Origin: an uncultured Prevotellaceae bacterium
GTDB lineage: Bacteria; Bacteroidota; Bacteroidia; Bacteroidales; Bacteroidaceae
Assembly: GCA_902785945.1 (NCBI GenBank)
Contig: CADAAR010000009.1
Location: 35,363 to 99,362, forward strand
Direction: 5' to 3'
Length of the DNA: 64,000 nucleotides
Shown here: piece after piece, positions 50,737 through 60,000 of the stretch
Layout: each line of letters opens with the position of its first letter
Position numbering within the stretch: position 1 is the stretch's first letter
Position numbers and translations under genes: made by a program
Notes under the pieces: model-generated
The model's database searches: none
What the model was told of the DNA's origin: nothing
The model's input: only the letters and a program-made list of their open reading frames with translations

Positions 50737-51684
50737 CTAAAGTAATCTCTTCGCTATTTCTGCCACGCTGTCTATGGCCGATACGGTATAGAAATGGATG
50801 TTGCTAACGCCATGTGCATAGAGGTTACGGCATTGCTCTGTGGTCCATTCAATGCCCAGCTGACGGGCATCGTCGTCGGTCTTACATTTCACGATTTCCT
50901 TAGCCAGTGGCTCAGGTATGTCGCAGTGGAAGGTCTTCGGCACGACTGTCAGTTGCGACAACTTTGCCAGCGGTTTGATGCCGGGGATGATAGGAATGGT
51001 GATACCCATAGCCCGTGCCTTCTCTACGAAAGCGAAGTATTTCTCGTTGTCAAAGAACAATTGTGTCACGGCATATTGTGCCCCGAGATCCTGCTTCTGT
51101 TTCAGATACTCCATGTCGCGCTCCAGATTCGGCGATTCCTCATGTTTCTCCGGATAACAGGCCACACCGTAGTCGAAGGGTTTGCCAGGGTTCTTGATGG
51201 GGGTGCCATCGGCAAAGAAACCCTCGTTAAAACGCTTCACCTGTTGAATCAGTTCCGTGGTGTGGGCATGGCCGCCAGGCGTTGGTACAAACCGGCTGTC
51301 CTCCTTGGCCTTATCGCCACGGAGCAACAGCAGGTCGCTGATACCCAGAAACTGCAGGTCGAGCAACTCATACTCGATATCCTCGATGGTAGCACCGCTG
51401 CAGATAACATGCGGCTGCACCGGAATATGGTATCTTTGTTGGATGGCGGCAGCGATGGCTATCGTACCAGGGCGGCGACGGATGCGCTGCCTTTCAAACT
51501 GTCCATTCTCCAGTTCCCTGTACACGAACTCTGAATGGTGTGTCGTAATGTTGATGTACGCAGGATCGAATTCCTTCAGCTTGTCGATATCGGCAAAAAG
51601 TTTCTGCGTGCCAGTCCCTTTCAGCGGGGGCAGCACCTCGAAAGAAAAACGTCTGCGGTCTTTATCTAAGTTCAGTATACTCAT
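50737..51684 (-). CDS. metF: Methylenetetrahydrofolate reductase
   Basis: A 315-residue FAD-dependent TIM-barrel enzyme supplying 5-methyl-THF for methionine synthesis. I choose ATG 51684, giving MSILNLDKDRRRFSFEVLPP with the catalytic Glu in SFEVLPP; an upstream in-frame ATG at 51744 would run through a hairpin and a promoter-like -7 box. Family motifs: YINITTHHSEF, PHVICSGATIEDIEYELLDLQFLGISDLLLLRGD, GAQYAVTQLFFDN, IPIIPGIKPLAKLSQL. First gene of the metF-holB-ricT-gldH unit. The -7 box is about 9 bases from the ATG, so the leader is very short. Confidence 0.94.
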   Translation of the reverse strand: MSILNLDKDRRRFSFEVLPPLKGTGTQKLFADIDKLKEFDPAYINITTHHSEFVYRELENGQFERQRIRRRPGTIAIAAAIQQRYHIPVQPHVICSGATIEDIEYELLDLQFLGISDLLLLRGDKAKEDSRFVPTPGGHAHTTELIQQVKRFNEGFFADGTPIKNPGKPFDYGVACYPEKHEESPNLERDMEYLKQKQDLGAQYAVTQLFFDNEKYFAFVEKARAMGITIPIIPGIKPLAKLSQLTVVPKTFHCDIPEPLAKEIVKCKTDDDARQLGIEWTTEQCRNLYAHGVSNIHFYTVSAIDSVAEIAKRLL

Positions 51685-51693
51685 AATTCGCTG

Positions 51694-51725
51694 CAAAATT
51701 AAGCAAAAATCCCCGAACTGCCAAG
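51694..51725 (-). promoter_or_regulatory. Candidate metF promoter
   Basis: On the minus strand: CTTG (51725-51722), 20 bp, TAATTTTG (51701-51694), 9 bp before the metF ATG. It overlaps the GH51 terminator hairpin. Confidence 0.5.
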
Positions 51726-51738
51726 CAATTCGGGGATT
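51708..51738 (-). terminator. Intrinsic terminator of the GH51 gene
   Basis: Arms AATCCCCGAA (51708-51717) and TTCGGGGATT (51729-51738) with an 11-base loop. On the minus strand the stem is followed by TTT and AT-rich sequence. Confidence 0.78.
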
Positions 51739-51765
51739 ATTCACTCTTCACTCTTCACTATTCGC
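51738..51765 (-). repeat. Period-7 repeat GTGAAGA/GTGAATA at the 3' end of the GH51 gene
   Basis: On the minus strand: GCGAATA, GTGAAGA, GTGAAGA, GTGAATA, starting at the last base of the GH51 TAG stop. TGA at 51757, 51750 and 51743 covers all three frames. Confidence 0.85.
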
Positions 51766-53783
51766 TATTTCTTTACCTTATACAGACGGAATGATAATGC
51801 GGGAACATCATCCAGCAGCAGCGTCGAACCCTTGCCGGCATCGAGTTGAAGCGTACCGTCTTTCGGTGTGATCTTCTCAGGATTATCGAGCGTATTCTCA
51901 TCGTCCATACCGTCGTGCGAGAGGGTGATGGTCTGTGCCGTCCGCACACCTTTCATGCCATTCAGCTGGATGCTGATGGGCTGGGCCGTCTTCGAGGTGT
52001 TCACCACCTTGATAATCACCTCACCCGTCTGCTTGTCGAAGACCGACGAGGCGAAGAGTCCGTCCTGACCCTCCTGACCAGCCACAGGCTTCTTGTCCAT
52101 CGTCAGCTGCAGCACATTGGTACCCTTGTTCATGGCATACATCTGCTGCACATAGTAGCTCACTGACTTAAACATACGGAGATTGTCGAACCAGATGGCA
52201 TCCGGACGCCACTGCCAACCCTCGACATGTGCGAAGAGTGGGGCATAGGTCGCCATGTGTACGATGTCGGCATTACGCTCGATACCCGTCATGTGGGCTG
52301 CTTCTAATAAAGAGGTATAATAGTGGTTCCACTTGTGTTTGTTGCTGCCGTGGCAGGCATATTCACCGGCGAACACTTTCGGGCCCTTGCGGTCGTAGCT
52401 GTCATAGCGCAAGCCATGTGTCAGGAACCACTGTTCGTTGCGGTAGTAGTGTTCATCGTAGAGATCTACCTTCAGCTCCTTCATACGAGGCTGCAGCAGG
52501 TCGAAATCCCAACCTTCGGAGTTAGGGCCAGTGGTGCCGATGAGTTTCAGGGTGGGGTACTTGGCGCGGAGAGCGGCATTAAACTTCTTCAGACGCTCTG
52601 TGAACACCGGACCATAGCCTCCATGCTGCTCATCGTAGTCCCACTGCTCGTTACCCACAGCAAGGTATTTCAGGTTGAAAGGTTCGGGGTGGCCCATATC
52701 GGCACGTACCTTACCCCATTTCGAGTCTACAGGACCATTGGCGAATTCCACCAGGTCGAGGGCATCCTGGATATAACTGTCGAGATCGTCGACGGCTACA
52801 TGTACACCGGGCTTCGTGGGGTCGGGGTTCTGGAACTGACAGCTCAGTCCGCAGCTGATCACCGGCAGCGCCTCACAGCCGAAGTCCTCGCAGAGCTGGA
52901 AGAACTCGAAGAAACCAAGACCGTAGCTCTGGAAATAGTCAGGATAGAAACGGCTGCCGAAGGTGTAGTGCCAGCGGTTCTCGTTCAGCGGACGGTTCTC
53001 TACCGGACCTACGCTGTTCTTCCACTGGTAACGGGTTTCCAGATCTGTTCCCTCCACGATACAGCCGCCGGGGAAGCGGAACACACCAGGGTGCATGTCA
53101 TAGAGGGCCTGTGCCAAATCTTTTCGCATGCCGTTCTCACGACCTTTCCACGTGTCAGTGGGGAAGAGTGAGATGTGCTCTACATCGGTGGTTGCCTTAT
53201 CGCCTGCCAGGAAAATGCGCAGGGCACCTTTGGTCTCCGTGCGGGGGGCCTTCAGCTCGGCGGTGTACTTCTTCCAGTCCTTGCCGCTGATGTTCACCTT
53301 GACCGTTGCAAAACGCTGGTCTTCGTCCATGGTGTCATTATCTACGAGACTCACCTCGAGAGTCGACTTGCCACCTTCAGGACAGCGTGCCCAGAGGGAG
53401 AAACGGTAGGTGGCGTCTTTTTTCACGGCAATGCCGAAGAAACCTTCGTTCTCCAGACCTGTGAACTTATCGCGGTGGCCGGAGTAGGCGAGGCGTACAT
53501 AGTGGGGATTGCGCTCGAAAGGACCGTCGTTGCGTACCTCAAACTTACCGTAGGCACGCCAGCCCATCAGGTTCTGGGGGAATTCAAACGAGCGGTTCTT
53601 CACCATCTCGGCATACAGACCACCGTCGGCAGCGTAGTTGATGTCTTCAAAAAAGATGCCATACATGGTCGACTGTACAGGTGCGCCAACCTTTTTTGTG
53701 TTCACTTCCATCATGTGTGTCTGAGCCGACAAACTGAGGGTGGAAATAAGCGTCAGAAAACTGACCGAAAATCTTAATTTCAT
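51765..53783 (-). CDS. Secreted alpha-L-arabinofuranosidase, GH51
   Basis: A 672-residue enzyme that removes arabinofuranosyl side chains, as on arabinan or RG-I. Signal peptide to SLSAQ. A carbohydrate-binding-like jelly roll is inserted at about residues 65-205 (GFFGIAVKKDATYRFSLWARCPEG). The catalytic barrel has FRFPGGCIVEG, acid/base Glu in LAVGNEQWDYD (E379) and nucleophile in FAGEYACH (E474). A C-terminal beta domain completes the fold. It is monocistronic, with a terminator and heptamer repeat behind it. It complements the pectin lyases elsewhere in the window although it is 24 kb away from them. Confidence 0.94.
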   Translation of the reverse strand: MKLRFSVSFLTLISTLSLSAQTHMMEVNTKKVGAPVQSTMYGIFFEDINYAADGGLYAEMVKNRSFEFPQNLMGWRAYGKFEVRNDGPFERNPHYVRLAYSGHRDKFTGLENEGFFGIAVKKDATYRFSLWARCPEGGKSTLEVSLVDNDTMDEDQRFATVKVNISGKDWKKYTAELKAPRTETKGALRIFLAGDKATTDVEHISLFPTDTWKGRENGMRKDLAQALYDMHPGVFRFPGGCIVEGTDLETRYQWKNSVGPVENRPLNENRWHYTFGSRFYPDYFQSYGLGFFEFFQLCEDFGCEALPVISCGLSCQFQNPDPTKPGVHVAVDDLDSYIQDALDLVEFANGPVDSKWGKVRADMGHPEPFNLKYLAVGNEQWDYDEQHGGYGPVFTERLKKFNAALRAKYPTLKLIGTTGPNSEGWDFDLLQPRMKELKVDLYDEHYYRNEQWFLTHGLRYDSYDRKGPKVFAGEYACHGSNKHKWNHYYTSLLEAAHMTGIERNADIVHMATYAPLFAHVEGWQWRPDAIWFDNLRMFKSVSYYVQQMYAMNKGTNVLQLTMDKKPVAGQEGQDGLFASSVFDKQTGEVIIKVVNTSKTAQPISIQLNGMKGVRTAQTITLSHDGMDDENTLDNPEKITPKDGTLQLDAGKGSTLLLDDVPALSFRLYKVKK

Positions 53784-53855
53784 TGCTTTTTTTGATTATA
53801 AGTGATTAGTTTTTTACTTTTCTGATGCAAAATTAGTTAAAAAAACGATGAAATA

Positions 53856-53886
53856 CTTGTTTTTTCAAATAAATGTTGTAATTTTG
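53856..53886 (+). promoter_or_regulatory. Promoter of the receiver-domain gene
   Basis: CTTG (53856-53859), 19 bp, TAATTTTG (53879-53886), about 60 bp before the ATG. Confidence 0.62.
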
Positions 53887-53945
53887 TGAATTATTAAGAG
53901 TAAAATGAGTCAAAAAACTATCTATTACTTAAAAAAGAGAGTGAT

Positions 53946-54302
53946 ATGAAGAAGATCTTAGTAGCGGAAGACAATGACAGCAACTTTATCCTGATGACCT
54001 ACATCTTGAAAAAGTATTATGCTTATGAGCGTGCCAGAAATGGCAAGGAAGCAGTCGAACTGGTAGGCAAGAATGCCTACGACATGGTGCTGATGGATAT
54101 CAAGATGCCTGTAATGGATGGCTTGGAGGCTACAAAAGCCATTAAGGAAAACAATCCTGACATCCCTATCATTGCCTTGACAGCCAATGCTTTCGACAGC
54201 GACCGCCAGTTGGCAATCGACGCCGGATGCATCGATTTCCTCTCAAAGCCGGTTAGTAGCGACCTTTGCATTAAGGTTCTAAAAAAGTATCTTGGGGAAT
54301 AA
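53946..54302 (+). CDS. Stand-alone response-regulator receiver domain protein
   Basis: A 118-residue CheY-like protein with no output domain. Acidic pocket EDN (E8-D9), phosphoacceptor D51 in MVLMDIKMP, T79 in ALTANA and K101 in LSKPV are all present, so it should be phosphorylated. The sequence resembles the receiver domains attached to hybrid histidine kinases. No kinase gene is adjacent, so the partner is unknown. It is a single-gene unit closed by a strong terminator. Confidence 0.9.
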   Translation: MKKILVAEDNDSNFILMTYILKKYYAYERARNGKEAVELVGKNAYDMVLMDIKMPVMDGLEATKAIKENNPDIPIIALTANAFDSDRQLAIDAGCIDFLSKPVSSDLCIKVLKKYLGE

Positions 54303-54321
54303 GCATCAAGGCTGGAAACAA

Positions 54322-54352
54322 AAAAAAGGACACTGCGGTGTCCTTTTTTTAT
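54322..54352 (+). terminator. Intrinsic terminator after the receiver-domain gene
   Basis: A7-GGACAC, loop TGCG, GTGTCC-T7: a 6-bp GC-containing stem extended by A:T pairs, with a clear T run on the plus strand (and on the minus strand for the tRNA). Confidence 0.9.
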
Positions 54353-54362
54353 TGCAAGGAAG

Positions 54363-54435
54363 TGATCCGTTTGGGGCTCGAACCCAAGACCCCAACATTA
54401 AAAGTGTTGTGCTCTACCGACTGAGCTAACGGATC
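54363..54435 (-). tRNA. tRNA-Lys (anticodon TTT)
   Basis: On the minus strand the acceptor GATCCGT pairs with ACGGATC. The D-arm has AGCTCAGTCGGTAGAGC, the anticodon stem is CAACA/TGTTG with loop CTTTTAA (anticodon at 54402-54400), and the T-arm has GGTTCGAGCCC. Discriminator base A. The 3' CCA is not encoded. 73 nt. Confidence 0.96.
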
Positions 54436-54511
54436 TACCTTAAATGCTTTTTGTTCGAAAGCGGCTGCAAAGGTACAACTTTTCAGCGAAACAGCCAAAT
54501 TTATTCGGATG

Positions 54512-54543
54512 TTTTTTACTTTTTTACCTTTTTACCCTTTCAC
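54512..54543 (-). repeat. Period-8 repeat GTAAAAAA x4 overlapping the tdk 3' end
   Basis: On the minus strand: GTGAAAGG, GTAAAAAG, GTAAAAAA, GTAAAAAA. The first unit encodes the last residues of Tdk, and the second holds its TAA stop (54534-54532). Further TAA triplets at 54526 and 54518 fill the other frames. It is the same octamer family as 12310-12341. Confidence 0.88.
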
Positions 54544-55122
54544 TTTCTCTTCTTGGAGCGCTTTTTGATAGCACTCGCGGCACAATGGCTCGTATTCCTG
54601 CGTCTCGCCGAGCAGTACGCGTTTGTCATTCTGCACCGTACGATGGCTTACATAAGCCAGGTTGCCACACTTTACACAGATGGCATGCACCTTTGTCACA
54701 TCGTCGGCAATGGCACAGAGGGCTGGCATTGGACCGAAGGGCACCCCCTTGAAATCCATGTCGAGACCCGCGATAATCACCCGCACACCACGATAAGCCA
54801 GCTCGTTGCACACCTCTACCAGACCGTCGTCGAAGAACTGTGCCTCGTCAATGCCTACCACGTCGATATTCGACGTCAGCAGCAGGATACTTGCCGACGA
54901 GTCAATGGGTGTCGACTGGATATGCTTCTGGTCGTGACTCACCACGTCTTCCTCCGAATACCTCACATCGATGGCGGGCTTGAAAATCTCCACCCGCTGT
55001 TTGGCAAACTGTGCACGACGCAGTCGTCTGATCAGTTCTTCGGTTTTTCCGGAGAACATCGACCCGCACACCACTTCTATTCTACCAGGGCGATGAGACT
55101 CGCCAGAGATAATTTCTGCCAT
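54532..55122 (-). CDS. tdk: Thymidine kinase
   Basis: A 196-residue type II thymidine kinase (start ATG 55122, giving MAEIISGES; an ORF extension upstream would cross the promoter). P-loop [29 protein letters not shown] (Walker B), lasso/zinc cysteines CVKCG and CRECY, and thymidine contact region FGPMPAL. It salvages thymidine in the cytosol. The C-terminal EEKVKG is partly encoded by an octamer repeat. Divergent from rsmI. Confidence 0.95.
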   Translation of the reverse strand: MAEIISGESHRPGRIEVVCGSMFSGKTEELIRRLRRAQFAKQRVEIFKPAIDVRYSEEDVVSHDQKHIQSTPIDSSASILLLTSNIDVVGIDEAQFFDDGLVEVCNELAYRGVRVIIAGLDMDFKGVPFGPMPALCAIADDVTKVHAICVKCGNLAYVSHRTVQNDKRVLLGETQEYEPLCRECYQKALQEEKVKG

Positions 55123-55141
55123 TTTCTTCTTAATTTTGATG

Positions 55142-55173
55142 CAAAAGTACAAATACGTTTTAAAAATTGCAAA
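55142..55173 (-). promoter_or_regulatory. tdk promoter
   Basis: On the minus strand: TTTG (55173-55170), 20 bp, TACTTTTG (55149-55142), 19 bp before the ATG. Confidence 0.75.
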
Positions 55174-55188
55174 GATTTTAGCGTTTTT

Positions 55189-55220
55189 TTTGTCTGTTAT
55201 GATAATTTGGACTAAATTTG
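55189..55220 (+). promoter_or_regulatory. rsmI promoter
   Basis: TTTG (55189-55192), 20 bp, TAAATTTG (55213-55220), 9 bp before the ATG at 55230. Only 15 bp separate its -33 box from that of tdk. Confidence 0.72.
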
Positions 55221-55229
55221 CGACCGATT

Positions 55230-55916
55230 ATGGGCATATTGTATATTGTACCCACGCCTGTGGGAAATATGGAAGATATGACTTTTCGCGCCGTCCGCAT
55301 ATTAAAAGAGGTGGATTTGGTGTTGGCAGAGGATACGCGCACGTCGGGTATCTTACTGAAGCATTATGAAATCAAGAATGCCCTGATGTCGCATCACAAG
55401 TTTAATGAGCATGGCACGAGTGCCGGCATTGTCAACCGTCTGCTGGCGGGAGAGAATGTCGCCCTTATCAGCGATGCCGGCACCCCAGGCATCAGCGATC
55501 CCGGTTTCTATCTGGTCCGCGAGGCTGTCAGGGCGGGTGTCGAGGTGCAGTGTCTGCCCGGAGCCACCGCTTTCGTACCGGCTCTGGTGTCGAGTGGTCT
55601 GCCTTGCGACCGTTTTGCCTTCGAGGGATTCCTGCCTCAGAAGAAAGGTCGCCAAACCAAGCTCCAGTCACTCAAAGACGAGGAGCGCACCATGATCTTC
55701 TACGAGTCGCCCTTCCGTCTGGTCAAGACCCTGCAGCAGTTTGCCGAGGTCTATGGCGGCGACCGTCAGGTGAGCGTCTGCCGAGAAATCTCGAAGGTGC
55801 ATGAGGAGAGCGTGCGGGGCTCGTTGACCGAGGTGATTGCCCATTTTCAGGAGAAGGCACCGAAAGGCGAGATCGTAATCATCCTTGCAGGAAATGAAAC
55901 AAAATTGTCTAATTAA
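55230..55916 (+). CDS. rsmI: 16S rRNA (cytidine-1402-2'-O)-methyltransferase
   Basis: A 228-residue SAM-dependent tetrapyrrole-methylase-fold enzyme that methylates C1402 of 16S rRNA at the ribose. Start at ATG 55230 (MGILYIVPTPVGNMEDMT). Other motifs: LAEDTRTSGILLKHYEI, LISDAGTPGISDPG (SAM site), CLPGATAFVPALVSSGL, FEGFLP, and MIFYESPFRLVKTL. Near the usual length of the family without a C-terminal extension. Probably cotranscribed with the following lipoprotein (11-bp gap). Confidence 0.95.
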   Translation: MGILYIVPTPVGNMEDMTFRAVRILKEVDLVLAEDTRTSGILLKHYEIKNALMSHHKFNEHGTSAGIVNRLLAGENVALISDAGTPGISDPGFYLVREAVRAGVEVQCLPGATAFVPALVSSGLPCDRFAFEGFLPQKKGRQTKLQSLKDEERTMIFYESPFRLVKTLQQFAEVYGGDRQVSVCREISKVHEESVRGSLTEVIAHFQEKAPKGEIVIILAGNETKLSN

Positions 55917-55927
55917 ATAAAAGCATT

Positions 55928-56794
55928 ATGAAGAAATTATTCATTCTGGCCGTATGTGCATTGGCCATTGTCAGTTGTAAGAATGAGGCTCCGAAACAGG
56001 ACCTTATGATGACTCAGTTACGTGATTCACTCGATCAGATCATTGCCCAGAAGGACAATGAGATCAACGACATGATCGCTACCTTCGGTGACATCGAAGA
56101 GGGTTTCCGCGAGATTACCGAGGCCCAGAGCCGTGTCACGCTTGCCAAGTCGGGTGAGGGCACCAACTCAGCCAAGCGCATCAAGGAGAACATGCAGTTC
56201 ATCCAGCAGACCATGCGCCAGAACAAGGAACTCATCAACAAGCTGAAGCAGCAGCTGCGCGACAGCTCTTTCAAGAGCGAACAGCTGAAAAAGCTCATCG
56301 ACGACATGCAGGCACAGCTCGAGCAGAAAGAGGTGCAGTTGCAGGCCCTGCGTGAGGAACTCGACAGGAAGGACATCCACATTGCCGAGCTCGACGAGAC
56401 GGTGGCAAACCTGAATACCGACGTGAACCAGCTCACCGAGGAGTCCACCCAGAAGTCGCAGACCATCAGCCAGCAGGACAAGCAGTTGCATACCGCTTGG
56501 TTCGTATTTGGCACCAAGGATGAGCTGAAGAAGCAGAACATCCTGACCAAGGACGGCCTGTTCAGCAAGACCAAGCTCCTGGAGAAGGACTTCAACAAGG
56601 ACTACTTCACCAAGATCGATATCCGCATCGACAAGGAGATCAAGCTCTACAGCAAGGATGCCAAGATGCTGACCTCTCACCCCTCTAGCTCATACACTCT
56701 GGCTCCCGATGCCAACAAGCAGTATGTGCTCCGCATCAGCGACCCGAACCTGTTCTGGTCAACCAGCAAGTATCTGGTCATTCAGGTCAAGTAA
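55928..56794 (+). CDS. Coiled-coil lipoprotein (resembles Cbp1-family proteins)
   Basis: A 288-residue lipoprotein (lipobox IVSC, Cys17). Residues about 25-190 are a long, almost unbroken coiled coil (Lys/Glu/Gln-rich, e.g. LRDSSFKSEQLKKLIDDMQAQL), followed by a 95-residue globular C-terminal domain (TAWFVFGTKDELKKQNILTKDG; SYTLAPDANKQYVLRISDPNLFWSTSKYLVI). This layout is common in Bacteroidales and is sometimes named after the collagen-binding Cbp1 of B. fragilis. I would not infer adhesion; an envelope spacer role is equally plausible. A long stem-loop follows. Confidence 0.75.
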   Translation: MKKLFILAVCALAIVSCKNEAPKQDLMMTQLRDSLDQIIAQKDNEINDMIATFGDIEEGFREITEAQSRVTLAKSGEGTNSAKRIKENMQFIQQTMRQNKELINKLKQQLRDSSFKSEQLKKLIDDMQAQLEQKEVQLQALREELDRKDIHIAELDETVANLNTDVNQLTEESTQKSQTISQQDKQLHTAWFVFGTKDELKKQNILTKDGLFSKTKLLEKDFNKDYFTKIDIRIDKEIKLYSKDAKMLTSHPSSSYTLAPDANKQYVLRISDPNLFWSTSKYLVIQVK

Positions 56795-56821
56795 GACACC
56801 ACTTCCCAACCTGTTTATATC

Positions 56822-56855
56822 ATATGCTTACACTGCGAAAACAGTGTAGGCATAT
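56822..56855. terminator. 14-bp stem-loop between the coiled-coil lipoprotein gene and SusC3
   Basis: Arms at 56822-56835 and 56842-56855 with a 6-base loop (CGAAAA) and one G-T pair. There is no T run behind it, so termination efficiency is uncertain; it could also stabilise the 3' end of the upstream mRNA. Confidence 0.65.
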
Positions 56856-56917
56856 TGATTTATATCAAGAGTTCTCCAAAAAAGGTTAAAAACATGCATA
56901 TAAATGTGATTTTTTTA

Positions 56918-56957
56918 TAATTTTGTTCGTTGTTTAACAATTTTATCACTACTTTTG
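56918..56957 (+). promoter_or_regulatory. Candidate -7 boxes for the SusC3 operon
   Basis: TAATTTTG (56918-56925) and TACTTTTG (56950-56957) both fit TAnnTTTG, but neither has TTTG at 19-21 bp upstream. From the nearer box the leader would be about 90 bases, long compared with other genes here. Confidence 0.45.
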
Positions 56958-57054
56958 CCCACTAGTATATGCACAATTGGCCTAAATGACCATACTAACG
57001 CGTACATTACTTATATTATATAATCAGTTTAATATTAACTAAAAGAGAGAATTT

Positions 57055-60000
57055 ATGGAAAAAAGGCTAACTATGTTTTTTGTCAGTCTCTTCCTCTGTG
57101 TAGGAAGCGTACTGGCTCAGACAAAGGTTACTGGTACTGTGTATTCTCAGGAAGACGGCCAGCCGATCATCGGTGCCGCTGTCAAAGTGGATGGAACCAG
57201 TACTGGTATGTTGACTGACGTAAACGGTAAGTTTTCGCTGACATTGCCCGATGGTAAGACGACCTTGACGATCTCTTATCTGGGCTATGAGTCTCAGACA
57301 GTGCAGGCCAAGAACGGCATGCGCGTGTTTTTGAAAGCTGACGCTGCTACCCTCGACGAGGTGGTGGTAACAGCTATGGGTATCAAGCGTTCTTCCAAGG
57401 CTTTGGGTTATTCTGCTACCTCACTCGACGGTGAGCAGATTGCCGAGGTCCGTACGAACGATGTGATGTCTGGTCTGGCAGGTAAGGTTGCCGGTGTGCA
57501 GATTTCTACCACATCCAGCGACCCGGGTGCTTCTAACTCGGTTATCATCCGTGGTATCAGCTCACTGAATGGTAACAACCAGCCGCTCTATGTCATCGAC
57601 GGTGTTCCCATGACTAACAGTTCAGTCTACAGTAACGACCCGTTGAACAACAGCTACGACTTTGGTAACGGTGCCAACGCCATCAACCCCGACGACGTTG
57701 AGAATATGACCATTCTGAAGGGTGCTGCTGCTACGGCCCTCTATGGTAGCCGTGCTGCTAACGGTGTCATCCTGATCACCACCAAGACTGGTAAGAAGAA
57801 CCAGGGTATCGGTGTTGAGTACAACGGTGGTCTGCAGTGGGAGAGCGTGCTTCGCTTGCCACAGTTCCAGAACGACTTCGGTATGGGTTGGTATGGTGAC
57901 AAGACTTACGACGAGAACGGTTCTTGGGGTCCGAAGTTCGACGGCTCTATGCTGCGCTACGGTGCTGTCTATGACAACTCTCAGAAGATGAAGTCGTATG
58001 TAGCCATGAAGGACAACATGAAGGACTACTTCGATACCGGTTTCCGTTACAACAACAGCGTATCTTTCAGCAACGCTACAGACCTGACCACTTTCTATGT
58101 CAGCCTGTCGCAGATTCACGATGACGGTATCATTCCTTCCAATGCTGACAGCTACACCAAGTATACCTTCTCTGCCAATGCCAGCCAGAAGGTAAAGGCT
58201 GTGACCATCAGCGCCAACATGAACTACGCCTACCAGAAGAACAGCTTCGTATCCACTGGTCAGGGCGGTGGCTCAATGTACAATGCCATCATGCAGACCC
58301 CGCGCGATATCAGTATCGCAGAACTGCAGGACCTGAGCGATCCTTTCAATACCCCGGGTTACTACTATACGCCTTACGGCATCACCAACCCCTACTGGGT
58401 AGTTGAGAATTTCGAGAATAAGCAGGAGAGTGAGCGCTTCTATGGTAAGCTGCAGCTCGACTACGAGTTCCTGAACTACTTCAAGGCCACCTATCGTTTC
58501 GGTCTTGACACACAGACACGTCACCACAACCAGGGCTCACCCAACATGGAGAGCCTCTTTAAGGATACCTATAACGCCGACGCTTCTACCATTGCCGGTG
58601 CTACAGGTAGCGTGACTCAGCAGACCACCCGTCAGCGTGAGATCAACCAGGACTTCTTCGTGACCTTCGATATGCCTGTCAACGACTTCAATATCAATGC
58701 CGTCGCCGGTTTCAACGGCAACGAGCGTCGTAGCAGCTATCTCTATGGACACGTGGAGAACCTGACTATTCCTACCTTCTTCGACCTGAGCAACTCATCT
58801 GAGCGTCCTACTGTTGAGCAGTACTCTCAGAAGCGTCGCCTCTATGGTATCTACGGTCAGGCTGAGTTGGCTTGGAAGAACATGGCTTATCTGACACTGA
58901 CAGCCCGTAATGACTGGTCATCTACACTGCCTAAGGATAACCGTTCATTCTTCTATCCTGGTATCACCGCCAGCTTCCTGTTCTCTGAGTTGTTCCCCGA
59001 GGACCTGAAGAAGACCATCAACTTTGGTAAGGTTCGTGCTGCCTGGGGTAAGACCGGTAACGATGCCAATGTCTACATGACCCAGTCTATCTATGCACAG
59101 GCTAGTTCTAATTCCAGTGGTTGGGCAAGCAGTGCCTTCCCATTTGCTAAGACTGGCACCAACGCCTATACAGCAGGTAACACCCTCGGTTCACTCGACC
59201 TGAGCCCTGAGATGACTACTGAGTTTGAGGTTGGTTTGAACATGGCTTTCTTCCAGAACCGCGTTTCATTCGACGTTTCTTACTACGATCGTAAGTCTGA
59301 TAAGCAGATCTTCTCACTGGCTATGGATCCTGCCTCTGGTTACACCGCAATGAACACCAACCTTGGTAAGGTGGGTAACAAGGGTATCGAGGCTTTGGTA
59401 ACGGTTGTTCCCGTTCGCACGAAGGACTTCGAGTGGTCATTGACCTGGAACTTCACCAAGAACAATAATAAGGTGATTTCACTGCCTGAGGAACTCGGTG
59501 GTGAGGTGAACATCTGGGGCTTCAGCGGCGGTACTGGTCTCTACGCCATCGAGGGCGAGGAGATGGGTATCTACAAGGCCTATCGTACCAAGACCGACGA
59601 CGAGGGTCATATCGTAGTCAACAACAAGGGTATCCCCTTGCAGACCGACGACCTCGAGGAGTGTGGCTCCATGAACTTCAAGTATCAGATGGGTCTTGGC
59701 ACCCAGCTCAAGTACAAGGGCGTAAGCCTGGGTGTCGACTTCGATATCCGCAAGGGCGGTCTGCTCTTCTCACGTACAGCTGATATCTCTTACTTCACTG
59801 GTAACGCCATCCAGACGGCTTATAACGATCGTAACCCGTTCATCATCCCCAACTCAGTTATGTCTGACGGCGAGGGTGGCTATGTCGAGAATACGATTGC
59901 CATGGATGCAACTCAGATCTATAACTTCTGGGATGCCGGTGGTTTCCTGAGCGATGAGGCCTTCCTCGTTGACAAGAGCTATGTGAAGCTCCGTTCAGTG

